Assembly: GCA_050084515.1 (NCBI GenBank) | Contig: CM114274.1 | Location: 19,840,001-19,904,000, forward strand | DNA from: Blasia pusilla | Lineage: Eukaryota > Marchantiophyta > Marchantiopsida > Blasiales | DNA: 64,000 nucleotides | Direction of reading: 5' to 3' | In this document: in pieces, positions 36,473 to 46,750 of the stretch | How the letters are laid out: every line of letters starts with the position of its first letter | How positions within the stretch are numbered: the first letter of the stretch is position 1 | Translations under genes and position numbers: made by a program | Notes under the pieces: generated by a model | Database searches by the model: none | The model's input: only the letters and a program-made list of their open reading frames with translations | Told to the model about the DNA's origin: nothing

Positions 36473-37548
36473 GGTGCCAATTGGTATCCGGGCGCGGCGC
36501 TGTAGCGTTGTCTGCTAGTTGCCTTCTGGTGCCGTCTCCCCGGGATCTCCAGTTACCGCGAGCTCGGGTCAAATATCGGATATCGATCGGGGTGCTGCAT
36601 CCCACTGACTTTACCACGGTGCAGTCAAATCGTGCAGGGGGAGGATCCGATCCGGTCGAGACTCGTAAAACGGACCGGTGCGGGAGACTGGACGGCGCGT
36701 CGAGGAGGGTTTCGTGGAGAGACGGAGAGAGACGTCCACGGCAGGCGACGTAGGGCGTCTGGGTTCGGGGAGGAGCCGGGACCGGATGCCAAATGGCAGG
36801 AGGACGGACCGCCTGGGCGTGGGGGCTAGATGGTGGATGGCAAGTCACATAACGTATGAGAGGTAGTGATAGGTGCTCCCCCGACCCGCACCGCCCCGCC
36901 CCGCCCCGCCCTGCCCTGCCCCGCGAGCCAGCAAGCCATGGATGGTATGATGAGCGGGCGTCCATGCATGCATGCGTGCATGGGTGGCTGGCTGGCGGGT
37001 CCGTCCGTCCTGTCGTCTTCTTTCTCTCGTTCGCTCTCGTGGGCTGCAAGCCGCCCCGCCCGCACACTGTCCTCCAGTCCGTCACGGGCCACTCGGGTTC
37101 CAACCCAGGGTCACTGTAGTTACGGGGGCCCGGGAGCCGACCCAGGTGGGTCAGTCCGGCGGTCGGTCCGCCGGGCATTTCCCTCCGTCCCTCGCTGGCT
37201 CGCTGGCTCGCTCGCTCGCTCACCTCCTTTTAACCTCCACCTCCCTGCACATTCTCGGCTGTCTCACCCTTTCTCATATTCTCTGCTCTCGTCTTCCTCT
37301 CCCTGAGCAAGTCTGTCTGTCTGTGAGACTCTGAAGCATTCTCATAACACAAACAACGCCTCTACTTGCACGATCGTCACATACACATTTCTCATCACAT
37401 AAAATTGCTCGCTCATTTGCGCTAGTAGCAGGAGCAAATTCGATAGAAAACGGGAAGAGTTGGTGGTTGCGGAACGGCGGAGTGACTCACTAGAGAGGAT
37501 TCAGGTGATTGACGAACAGAGCAACAGAGCGGATGGGAGTTGGGCAGA
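36473..37548 (+). promoter_or_regulatory. CpG-rich promoter and 5' leader of the MAPKKK gene
   Basis: This stretch is GC- and CpG-rich. It has pentamer repeats of CCGCC type at 36891-36924, GCTC/GCTG tetramers at 37192-37222 and a pyrimidine-rich tract at about 37215-37310 that resembles the Y-patch seen at plant start sites. No clear TATA box is present. Transcription probably starts in or near the pyrimidine tract, which would give a leader of about 250-330 nt. An in-frame stop at 37510-37512 rules out coding upstream of the kinase ATG. Long open frames on either strand here follow from the base composition. Confidence 0.55.
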
Positions 37549-37568
37549 ATGGGAGTTTGGGACAGTAG
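37533..37568 (+). other. Short upstream ORF overlapping the kinase start
   Basis: An ATG at 37533 opens an 11-codon frame that stops at 37566-37568, overlapping the kinase ATG (37549) in another frame. Its context is weak (C at -3) while the kinase ATG is strong (A at -3, G at +4). Leaky scanning would therefore be expected, with the small frame lowering kinase translation. Confidence 0.5.
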
Positions 37569-39585
37569 TGACATGATAACACAAAGTTTCGCAAAAAAAT
37601 CCTTGGTTGGAGAAGAGACTAAGGGATACGGTGCGAGAAAGATGGAGATGGCAGCGTCTTCTTGGATTAGGGGAAGTTTGATAGGCGCAGGTGCGTTCGG
37701 AAAGGTGAATTTGGCTCTCAACAAGGAAAATGGTGAGTTGTTTGCCGTGAAATCGATTGAGTGCAATGAGAGGACCACGAGTGAGATGCAGGCGATGAAG
37801 AATGAAGTGGAAATTCTATCTAGTCTGGATTCGCCTTACGTCGTGAAGTGCCTAGGCTCTTCCTACTCCTTGGAGAATGGCAAAACCATGCACAATGTAT
37901 TCATCGAGTACATGTCCGGGGGTAGTTTGGCTGATCTCATGAAGAAGTTCGGCGGCCATTTCGATGAGCCGTTGATCAGGAATTATACTCGGAGCATTCT
38001 TGAGGGGATTCTGTACCTGCACAAGCAGGAGATTGTCCACTGTGATATCAAGGGTAAAAATATCTTGGTAGGAAGCTCTGGAGTGAAGCTGGCTGATTTC
38101 GGTGCGGCCAAAAGGGTGGGACAAAGCAGCGTGGTGGATTCGATGCAGAGTGTGAAAGGCACTCCTCTGTGGATGGCTCCCGAAGTTGTGAGGGTGGCGG
38201 AGCAGGGTCCAGCTTCCGACATTTGGTCCTTGGGATGCACCGTAGTGGAAATGGCCACCGGCAAGGCACCTTGGATCCACGTAGCGAACGCTGCCAACCC
38301 TTTCGTGGCCCTCTACCACATTCACTGCACCGAGGAAGTGCCAGAGTTGCCGTCATGCCTGTCTGAGCAGGGCCAAGACTTTTTGCGCAAGTGCTTCCAG
38401 AGAGATCCCGAGATGCGGTGGACCGCGGAGCAACTTCTACGGCACCCGTTCATCTCAGAGAGCTTCCCAGTGCAGGAATCCAAGCCAGTGGCTTCTCAAA
38501 CCTCTCCCTCCAGCACTCTTGATTTTCCGAGCCACCACGATGTGACGGCTGATACCTCCTCAATTGTGAATTCTGTGCCAATTCTGAGATTTCCCTTGTT
38601 TTCCAAGAAGGCCCCGGAAGCCTTCAAAGCACAGGCCGATGTAAATTTTCAAGCGGAGGATGCGAAGCAAACCTCCAGCTCTTCCTCTTCCGCGGATTGG
38701 TGGTGCAACTCGCCTTTGAGCCCTATGCCCGGTCAGTGGATCGTGGTGCGCTCACCAAAGGCTACCTCTCCCATTTCTTGTGAATCGACTCCCCTTGTTT
38801 CTGAAGCAGGGGGCTCAGTGAAAGAGTCTCATCTGCCAGTCGTTGAAGAGGAGTCGACGGTTGTGCCAGAATTGCCTTCAAGTTTAATCGCGGAAGGAGA
38901 CTCTATGGTCGTCACTTCGGCTGAATATGACCAGCATGCGACTGCCACAGATGCTGAGGTTTCGCAATCTTTTTCCGCACGAGCCTCTTCGTTTTCGGAA
39001 ATAGAATACGAAACGACCAAGATGGATGTAGATGTGAAACACCAAGTTGTGATGGCCAGCACCTTCGTGCAATCTTCCAACAGCATGGGTGAAAGGTGCG
39101 AATCGGGAAGAGCTGGAGTGAGATCTGCGACAAGGATGTCACAAACAATCCGACAGTTCGTGAACAAGATCAGGAGATCCATATCCGTCGTATGGCCGAA
39201 GTCGATGAATTTTGCTTCGCCCAGACTGGGTCTTAGGAAATTGTCGACAGCTCATAGGAAGATGACCTCAAGAGGTCGCCGACGGGGAAAATCTCCCCTG
39301 AGGTTTACGATGAGGAAGGAAGCACATGAGTTGTTGTTTGAAAAGCTCAGAACTCTAGGCAGATCTCTGCACACCTGTGCATACAGAGTTGGCACACCGC
39401 GAGGTGTAGCCAGCTACTTAGAAACACTTGGTTCTATGCGACCGCAATTCTTTAGAAACAGATTGTTTCTGAATAAAACTGCTACCTCCTGGTGGCTTCT
39501 ATACAAACTCTCAGTTTCGGTGAATGTGTACTTGTCAAAGTTCTTGACTCTGATCTTGTGTGCTTTGCTTCATGAGTTTTCGTGA
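37549..39585 (+). CDS. MAP kinase kinase kinase (MEKK-type, MAPKKK17/18-like), single exon
   Basis: A Ser/Thr kinase expected to phosphorylate MAP kinase kinases in stress or hormone signalling. Residues counted from the ATG at 37549 (678 aa): kinase domain about 38-303, Gly-loop GAGAFG 46-51, Lys 68 (FAVK), helix-C Glu 86, catalytic HCD 164-166 with Asn 171, DFG 183-185, and GTPLWMAPE 204-212, the signature of plant MEKK-type MAPKKKs. HCD in place of HRD fits the Arabidopsis MAPKKK17/18 group, which is also single-exon. About 375 residues follow the kinase, Ser/Thr-rich at first, with a basic cluster at about 520-595 and a hydrophobic end. Those relatives are only about 340-370 aa, so the long tail is unusual. 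The start is the first ATG after the in-frame stop at 37510; a longer frame from 37540 would need TTG. A missed 3' intron could change the tail. Confidence 0.93.
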   Translation: MGVWDSSDMITQSFAKKSLVGEETKGYGARKMEMAASSWIRGSLIGAGAFGKVNLALNKENGELFAVKSIECNERTTSEMQAMKNEVEILSSLDSPYVVKCLGSSYSLENGKTMHNVFIEYMSGGSLADLMKKFGGHFDEPLIRNYTRSILEGILYLHKQEIVHCDIKGKNILVGSSGVKLADFGAAKRVGQSSVVDSMQSVKGTPLWMAPEVVRVAEQGPASDIWSLGCTVVEMATGKAPWIHVANAANPFVALYHIHCTEEVPELPSCLSEQGQDFLRKCFQRDPEMRWTAEQLLRHPFISESFPVQESKPVASQTSPSSTLDFPSHHDVTADTSSIVNSVPILRFPLFSKKAPEAFKAQADVNFQAEDAKQTSSSSSSADWWCNSPLSPMPGQWIVVRSPKATSPISCESTPLVSEAGGSVKESHLPVVEEESTVVPELPSSLIAEGDSMVVTSAEYDQHATATDAEVSQSFSARASSFSEIEYETTKMDVDVKHQVVMASTFVQSSNSMGERCESGRAGVRSATRMSQTIRQFVNKIRRSISVVWPKSMNFASPRLGLRKLSTAHRKMTSRGRRRGKSPLRFTMRKEAHELLFEKLRTLGRSLHTCAYRVGTPRGVASYLETLGSMRPQFFRNRLFLNKTATSWWLLYKLSVSVNVYLSKFLTLILCALLHEFS

Positions 39586-39940
39586 GTGATTTATCCTGCT
39601 ACCTTCTTGTATGTGACCGTCCTCCGCGTTCTCATTTTGTTGTGTTTTTTTTTTTCCCCTCTTTCTTTCTTGTGCGGAGCAGTGCAGGGAATCCTCCTCT
39701 TCTCATAAGCGCTCTTCAACGATTTGGCCCCGCGTGTTTCTCCCGGGTGATTTATGATCGTTCAGTCGCAAGGACAGTCAAGTGAGAGAGTGTACTAGAC
39801 TCTCGTAGGTTTCGGTACTCTTACACGCTTCTGACGCAATCCTCCCTCCCGCCTCGCACAAGGCAACTAACGCAACGTCTATCAAAGCGTGTCGCGTGCT
39901 GTGGTTAAGAATTACGAGCACCAACTCAACGCAACGCGCT

Positions 39941-39974
39941 GGGCTGGGTTGGGTTGGGCTGGGGCGAGGTGGGG
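39941..39974 (+). other. Predicted G-quadruplex motif
   Basis: Six G-runs of three or four, the first five with 2-nt loops (GGGCTGGGTTGGGTTGGG and so on), lie about 360 bp after the kinase stop. By the usual G3-loop rule this is a strong quadruplex former on the + strand. Confidence 0.7.
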
Positions 39975-41082
39975 CGTGGCTGCGAGTGGTACGACTGATA
40001 CTGATGAGATTCCTCCCTCTGTCTTGACGTACTTCGCACGAGTGATCTCGGACTAGGATGACAAGACGGAAATTTCCTACGTACACTCATTCAAAGGAGA
40101 CAATCCATCATGTGATGTCTTCTTGTCACAAACATGTGGAGAGCACGAGCAACGGTGTGCTCTTGTCCGACTGGGTCAGCGATCCACCATACGTTGTGAA
40201 TTCCTGGGTTTCTGCGCTCGCTCGCTCGACGCATTCCTCCTCAGGTTCATGCAGGGTGCTTATGTGCGTCATCTGTGCCTTCACTCCAAAGTTCGTGTGT
40301 GACTTCAATCTTCATCCTCAGTTTCGTTTAAGTCTGGTAGTTCATTCGTTGCTGACAGGTTTCCATCTACTCCTGACCAGACGGTCTTGGGGGTGCGAAG
40401 CAGTTTGTGTTGGTTTGTTTAGTTACAGTAGCGAACTTTCTTGGGCTCTGAAGTGCGCGAGTTCAGGAAGTTGGGGAGCTACTGAGTGAGGGACTTTCAG
40501 CACCTCAAAGATCTTAGGAGCAAACGAACGCTCCTGTTTTTTCTCCTAGTCCGATCTGACAGTGCTCTGCCGATTGGTTCGTTAGGTCGTTCGTGGGGCT
40601 GGATCGTGGTGGGTCAGTTTGTTTTGTTGGTTCGTTTCTCCCTTACCTTCCCTCGCTCCGCTGAACTAAACAAAACTCGACTAGTAATAAGCTTTCTTGT
40701 TCAGCGCACGGAAGGACAGTCGAGTCGTGCGTGGAGTTTTGCTTTCGCAGTGATGATGAGCACTGCCAGCAATCGCCCACTGGAGGGCAGTTATGGAAGT
40801 ATGATTTTCCCCCCTCTCACCCAAGGGCGCTCCCGTCCACTTCTGGCCCGGCCCCTCAAGGGGTGGGCAGGGTAGCTGCTCCGTCCGGCTGACTATATCC
40901 GCCTTTCCACCTCCATTCGATATACGCAAGAGCTTTTCCGCGGGTCTGGACGATGGGAGAATCCGGGCCCTACCCCACCCTCCTTATGGGTTGGTCGAGC
41001 AATTCTTTACCCGTCGTGGTTGCAAATGCAAGCCAGCCATGCCTGTGCTGGTGTCCTGGAGCGGACCAGAACCGAACCGCTT

Positions 41083-41120
41083 CTCTGCTCTGCTCTGCTC
41101 TGCTCTGCTCTGCTCTGCTC
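41083..41120 (+). repeat. (CTCTG)n pentamer microsatellite
   Basis: About seven uninterrupted units, with imperfect copies continuing to about 41,205. Confidence 0.95.
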
Positions 41121-41700
41121 CGATCTCCTCTGTCTGTCCGGTTATGCTCTGCTCTGCTCGCCCTACTCTGCTCTCTACTCTGCTGCGCTGGGCTGTGCTG
41201 TGCTGCACAATAAATCGCTATTAACGAGCAACTAATGATTTCCACATGACCTTCCCTTCACCCTGGGGAGGGTATTATTATTACGGGCATAACTCCCGGC
41301 AGTAATGTCGAGAGGAATCCATTCGTTGTTCGCGGTACGACGCGAACCAACCCAACGCTAAGCCATATCTGGCACGCTAAGCTCTTCACACGCTCCTCCA
41401 TCAATCCTGCGAAGCATGAAGGGCTTCGCTCTCGCTGTTCACATTTTGCACATGGTGCTACGCGAGGTATGGATGGATCGGACTGGACTCTGGAGCTTCT
41501 TCTAACTGACGAAACCCTCCCCACCAGGCTACCAGCTAGAGAGAGACACCTCTAAGTATCGCTCCAAATAATGCGGGAAGCTCTCTCTGCTCGCCGCTGT
41601 CCGCGACTCCGCGTACCCTTCCTCCTCGACATTAACACCGAACGCTCAACACTGGGAAAAAGAAACAAGGAAAAACCTCCTAGAGGGCACTAAGCAGGGA

Positions 41701-43883
41701 GCTTATGAAAGCACCGAGCCGTGCTCCAATTCATGTGGGGACTTCCCTACTTTCCAGTGTCCACCACACACAGCGTTTCCTACTCGACATTAGCACACGA
41801 ACCTCGCCACCAGAGAAGAAATGGAAATGGAAATGTCATGAATTAACTCCATGTCTAAGAGTCACCAAAATTTGCGATCCTCTGCACAAATTCTACACTC
41901 GTTTAAAAATTCCCACGTTCTAATTGAGTTAAATTCGTTTCAATTTCTTGGGAAAAAGTTCTCCACTTTGCCAAAACAAAATTTATTGAGGTGCTGCTAA
42001 AGCAGCTAAACGTGTTGTGGCAGGCAACATAACCAACATGTTGACCACGGTAGGTCTGGCCCATACTTTTCAGTGATGGGTGGATCTACCTTGGAACGAA
42101 TCAAAGTCGTGTACTCTGTTCTTGAACCTAATCGCTAATGCCTACAAGTGAAATGATATCATTTCCTCCCTCAAATTCTCATCGTTTGAAGAAGTAGTAC
42201 TATTACCCAAGATGTTGCTTTCAAGTCTCAAGCTCCTATGCGAAAGAACGATTCTAGCTTGTCCTAGACTCCTAGAATGAGGCGGAACACTCTATTCAGC
42301 ATCAACAACGCGCACCTAACTCTCCACGTGTGGTAGAATTATCATGGCTTGAGTCGAACATCCACTTTGTCTGGCTCCCGTGTCCTCATATGTTAGTCCA
42401 GTGGGACATCAATTTTTATAATTTATTAATCATTATCCCAACTTTTCACGAAAAACATGTCTAGTTAGAGACGATTTTGACTCCCTGACCCTTCGCAAGA
42501 GTGGATCTTCATGGCCCCATAAAAGTTCAAATTACATTGTTTGTCCCCCTTTAACAGTGGAAACTGCATTTCTCCCCGACTGGAAGATCGCGATCCATAC
42601 CTCTCAGTCGGACATTTCACCGTACAATCATTGATATTTCATGAGTCCTATCTCTCACGAAATGGATTATCTCCATTCCCCTTCCCGCTAAGTGGAGTAC
42701 CGATTCTCCCTCGACATTTCAGTAATATGCATTCTTCCCAATCTCATGCATAGTGGCTAACATGACCAATCAGGGTTCCGATTAGTTCAAAGATTTACGC
42801 GACGCTACATTCTCCGATGAGTAAAAGAATATGCAACATTTCATGCGATGTGCTTAGTATCGTATGGATGCTCATGGTTCGTTTGTCCTACGGTAGCCGC
42901 TTGGGGGGCGGAGTAAGCACTCCGAGAAAATGAGGACAAACTGGTTGATTTGGAGGTTTGCGGGCAGTTTCGGTCTTTACTTGGAACCACTATTCTGAAT
43001 GGGTGGTGATTGAGTCGAAACTTATCATGGCTATGGTTGCTTCCAAGAGCCAAAAACATCCTCTCTATTAACTCATAACAAAATCCAACGTGGAGGACAA
43101 CTTCTACACGAAGTCACAACGAGGGAAACTCTATCCTCATGGTGGGGTAGCCTGCCTATTTAGAAAACCAATCCATGAGACGTGTCCCCCATCCATCCAT
43201 AAATCTTCATCCATTAGTGATGCCTTGTATAATAGAAGTGAATAAACTTATATTTTCTCGTCGTGATCTTCATCCCCGTAAGAAAGATGTATCTACCTTG
43301 GGGAGAGAGTGTGCCGCTGGAAGCCTTCCTTCTATTGAGAACTGAAATAATAATAAAAAATTGTTTCCAAGTGTATAATTTCATCATCGTGCCATACTCT
43401 CCCAAGTGTGTGTTTAGGGCATAATAAAGTCACTCAAAATTTAGGAAGAGACCATGAGTGTGTAATTTCCTAGATTTGCGTCAAGCACAATTTGGAGAAC
43501 TACTCAACCTTTATCACGAGTCAGCATAACATTGCATATGGAGCTTTACCTTCATACTTGAATGTCGAGTTGAAGTGGATAGAGTGAACGGGCATGAAAA
43601 TCTACTTTGGGAGTCCTTGCATCTCAATTGGAAGAGAAATATCGGACACTTACCTAGGTTGTCATAGTGGGGTGTTGGGAGCCATTTGTGTGTACTTTAC
43701 GCTGGGCGAAGCCGTGCTTCGTGGCCTTGGAGAGTTGAGTGGATAGGGCCGTCACTTTTCTAAATGAGATATCAACATTTGGAAGAGTCGAGAATTTCAA
43801 GACGCGTGTCGAAGGAAGAAATGCTCCTTAGCATCTCTTCCACACTTTCTCTTTTGGGACGAGGTTGGACTAAGAGAAAGTCC
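41701..43883. other. AT-rich gene-less stretch
   Basis: No recognisable coding region or repeat. Confidence 0.5.
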
Positions 43884-44412
43884 ACGAGTGCACAAATCAA
43901 TGTGGGAGCCCATTCTGCGTGTGTGCGAAACCCCAAAACCGAACAATACGAGGGAAAAATAAAACCTGCCCTTTGTGTACGCTTGCAATTTGGGAAGTAG
44001 AAACTTGACCGAGTGCATTTAGGGCAAAAAATTACTGTGGGAGCCAAATTGCCTTGCTTTTTCAGATGTGCGCTACACCCCAAAACGGAACATAATCAGG
44101 GCAAAATAAAACCTGCCGTATGTGTACGCTTGCAATATGCGATGGTGGGGAGCATGGAGGTGAAAAAGAGCATCAGGGCACGAATAAATGCGTGTGCGTG
44201 CTCTCCAATGTGCATGCTTTCTAAGAAGTGCACAACACCCCAAGCGCAGAAAAATAAGGGCATAGTAAAACCTTCCTTATGTAAGCTCGTGCAATTTGGG
44301 ACAGTAGAAACAAGGAGACACGAATTAATGATGGAGCCAAATGTGGATGTTTTCTAAAATGTGCACGATACCCCAAAAAGGGACAAAAACCTGGGAAAAT
44401 AAATCGTCCGTG
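43884..44412 (+). repeat. Diverged tandem array, four units of about 147 bp
   Basis: The anchor CCCCAAAA-like block sits at 43931, 44078, 44238 and 44371 (spacings 147, 160, 133). Each unit has GTGCGAAACCCC-type sequence, then GGGCAAAATAAAACCTGCC, then GTGTACGCTTGCAAT.TGGGA. A second conserved block, GCACGAAT.AATG.GGGAGCC, precedes each anchor. Units have diverged with small indels, so the array is old. Frames change between units, so it is not a protein repeat. Confidence 0.8.
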
Positions 44413-46648
44413 AAGATCCCCTACAAACAACATTCCATCCCAACCAAAGAGGATGTGGTGCAGCCATTGATCGCTGGGAGTATGTTGCAATTGGCACGAC
44501 ATTAGAGTTGAATAAATAAGTCATTGAATGATCCTTCTTATGGTTTTGGGAGACCAAACCCATCCCGCCACGATCTTGAACCACTAAACGATACGCAACT
44601 TGGGTACGAGGAAATGGATTTCAAGGCCCGGAGGATTTTACGAAACCAAACCGCGATCGTGGAGGTTCGCGACCTTAAACATGTCACCTCGGGGATTTCT
44701 TCTCTTGATTTGATTTGGTTCAAGATGCACTCATTCAATCGAAAGCACTACACAATCTTTACCAACCATCATAGGCTACGAACCTAATTGTGCCACTTGC
44801 AATACTTAGTGACAAAGCCATACGATCATATCTACACATGTGGGGCTGTATTCCTTTACCTAGTTACAAAAATACCTTGGGATTATCAAATATTTGCATA
44901 GAGCTTGATGCGCTCAATTGTAGAACCATGAAAAGGAATGCATGTTTTTTTTTGTTGTGATTGCACGAGTTCGAGACACCCGCCCATGATGACTCAAGTT
45001 CATGATGGAGGAAGATCATTGGTGTTGCAACAAGAGCAAAACCTACACCAATGTAGTACACAAATGACTGAGAGGACATTTCTTAGGGTTGTAGAGGTCC
45101 GAATTGTGAGATGCTACACTAATTTAGATGGATGCCTTGGTCAAAATAGTCTCCTAAATGGATTCATTTTGGAGGTTTCTGATTGTCAAGGGTTGTAAAT
45201 AGTTTAATGGGTCATCCTCAGCCTTTTGAGGCTACCCTCCAATATCCTCAAAGGAGCTCTACCATAAACTTGTCCATCCATTCTAAAAGATATGACAGAG
45301 TTCATGACTTGTTCCATGGAAGTAAACTATTTTTTTTTAATGGTCGAGACCCTTGTTGGACAAGACTACAACAACCCGATTGAGACTCGATCATTGCCAA
45401 TGACAAAGAAGATCAAGAAGTCAAGACTATATTGGATGAACAAATAGTAAAGAGAGGAAGGAGCTTAGTAAAGGAGTACTAAAAGGCATGGAAAGTTTAT
45501 GATTTATGCAAAATACATGGGAGCGAGAAAATAATCCGACTCATGTTGGGGAGCTATTAGAGGAATTTAGAAGTAGGAAATCACAAGGAAGGTAGATGGT
45601 GAGGCTAATCCCAAGTATATTAGATGACAATGACGAAAGAGCCGAGTGATGTCAAGACAAGTCAAGTAAAGTCTAAAGTATGATCATGGTCGTACGGTCT
45701 CTTTGTAGTGAAGCGCTGATGTTGTTGGTTGGTTGGCTAGGACTCTAGAAGGGGTAAGCCTTACTAGACCTACGCCTACAATACATCGGACCAACGTTGA
45801 CTTCACTTCATAACTCTCTACTTGAGTTTGGCTTGTGTGGTAGTTGTCGACAAGGTACATCCAGTGTGAGCACCGACTCGGCTCTGCTCACTATACACAT
45901 GCTTGCTGACACTGGCGCATAGCTTTAGGGTAGTGACCTCATTTTTAGATTTTCCATTGGCCTTATTTTGCCCTAAAGAATGATATTGATGGTATACGGG
46001 AACTTTGACATTCCAAAAATGCAAGTAAGCTAGTGTCCAAAATTTATCGTAAACAAGGAAAAAGCTTTGAATGTTTTCATAGGGATGCATGCACTTGTGA
46101 ATGGACCATGGCTTGTATGTGTGTGGCATCACGAGATTAGGTGGTTGAACATTAAACGTTTTGCTACTTTAATTGGGATCTAAGTGTCATGTACTTGGTG
46201 TAACTTGGCACACCACATACGTAAGAAAAGATTGGCATAGGCTTGGGTGTCCTATGAAGGACTAGGCCATAACCCAAGGATTACCTATGGTATCTTGAGA
46301 GGGAGCCCAACTAAATTTGACAAAGACGTCGAGTGATCTAAGTGGAGGAGCGTCTTGGATAGCCAAGTCTATGGTGCCCACACTAGCAAGGATGTAAGAA
46401 GCAAGCCATGAAGGTCTTTGCAAGGAGGAAAACCCTTGGTGTGACCTTAGTCAAAACCTAGACTAGCTAGTCATGAGACTGGAAAGGGCGGCGGAACTAG
46501 CAACATGACTAATGTTAGGCAAGTCTTGTAACGGAGCTTAGGTGGAATAGGGCTGTAGCTACTCATGGGGACAAAGGCAAGGCAAGAAAGGTTTGAGACC
46601 TTGGAGGCAAGCAGGAAGTCAAGGGTGACAAGCAAGGAACACTTGAGT

Positions 46649-46750
46649 AGTCAAGATGGGCATAATGCCACGGGACTATTCACAAAACTCAAAGGGCGGC
46701 AAGCCAACCATAAAATGCTTAACGGGGAGTCAAGATGGGCACTAGCCACG
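46649..46750 (+). repeat. Repeat units AGTCAAGATGGGCA...GCCACG, about 79-bp period
   Basis: Copies at 46649-46672 and 46728-46750, with a weaker third near 46,790. The same family occurs inverted at 10.76-11.08 kb. Confidence 0.6.

Larger units (their letters stand above)
39586..41700 (+). other. GC-rich downstream region of the MAPKKK gene
   Basis: Probably contains the 3' UTR and flank. No second protein recognised; a G-rich run and a pentamer repeat are listed separately. The GC-rich domain ends at about 41.7 kb. Confidence 0.5.

Noticed and set aside
36480-36495. LTR primer-binding site (TTGGTATCCGGGC)
   Set aside because: Only the first seven bases match the usual TGGTATC...GAGC pattern, and no LTR end precedes it.
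37085-37110. tRNA B-box-like sequence (GGTTCCAACCC)
   Set aside because: The T-arm consensus needs GGTTCGA; no acceptor stem or A box could be placed around it.
36324-37223. 300-codon open frame on the minus strand over the kinase promoter
   Set aside because: High GC removes stop codons by chance, the protein is low-complexity where it crosses simple repeats, and nothing is recognisable.
37540-37548. Kinase start three codons upstream of the ATG
   Set aside because: The codon at 37540 is TTG; the first ATG after the in-frame stop at 37510 is 37549, and it has a strong start context.
39941-39964. Interstitial telomere repeat
   Set aside because: The plant telomere unit is TTTAGGG; GGGTTGGGTT lacks the A and the 7-nt period.
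40953-41245. Open frames rich in Leu/Cys/Ala or Gln/Ser/Arg
   Set aside because: They are translations of the CTCTG pentamer repeat.
43884-44412. CRISPR-like array
   Set aside because: Units are ~147 bp, diverged throughout and have no repeat/spacer structure; the genome is eukaryotic.
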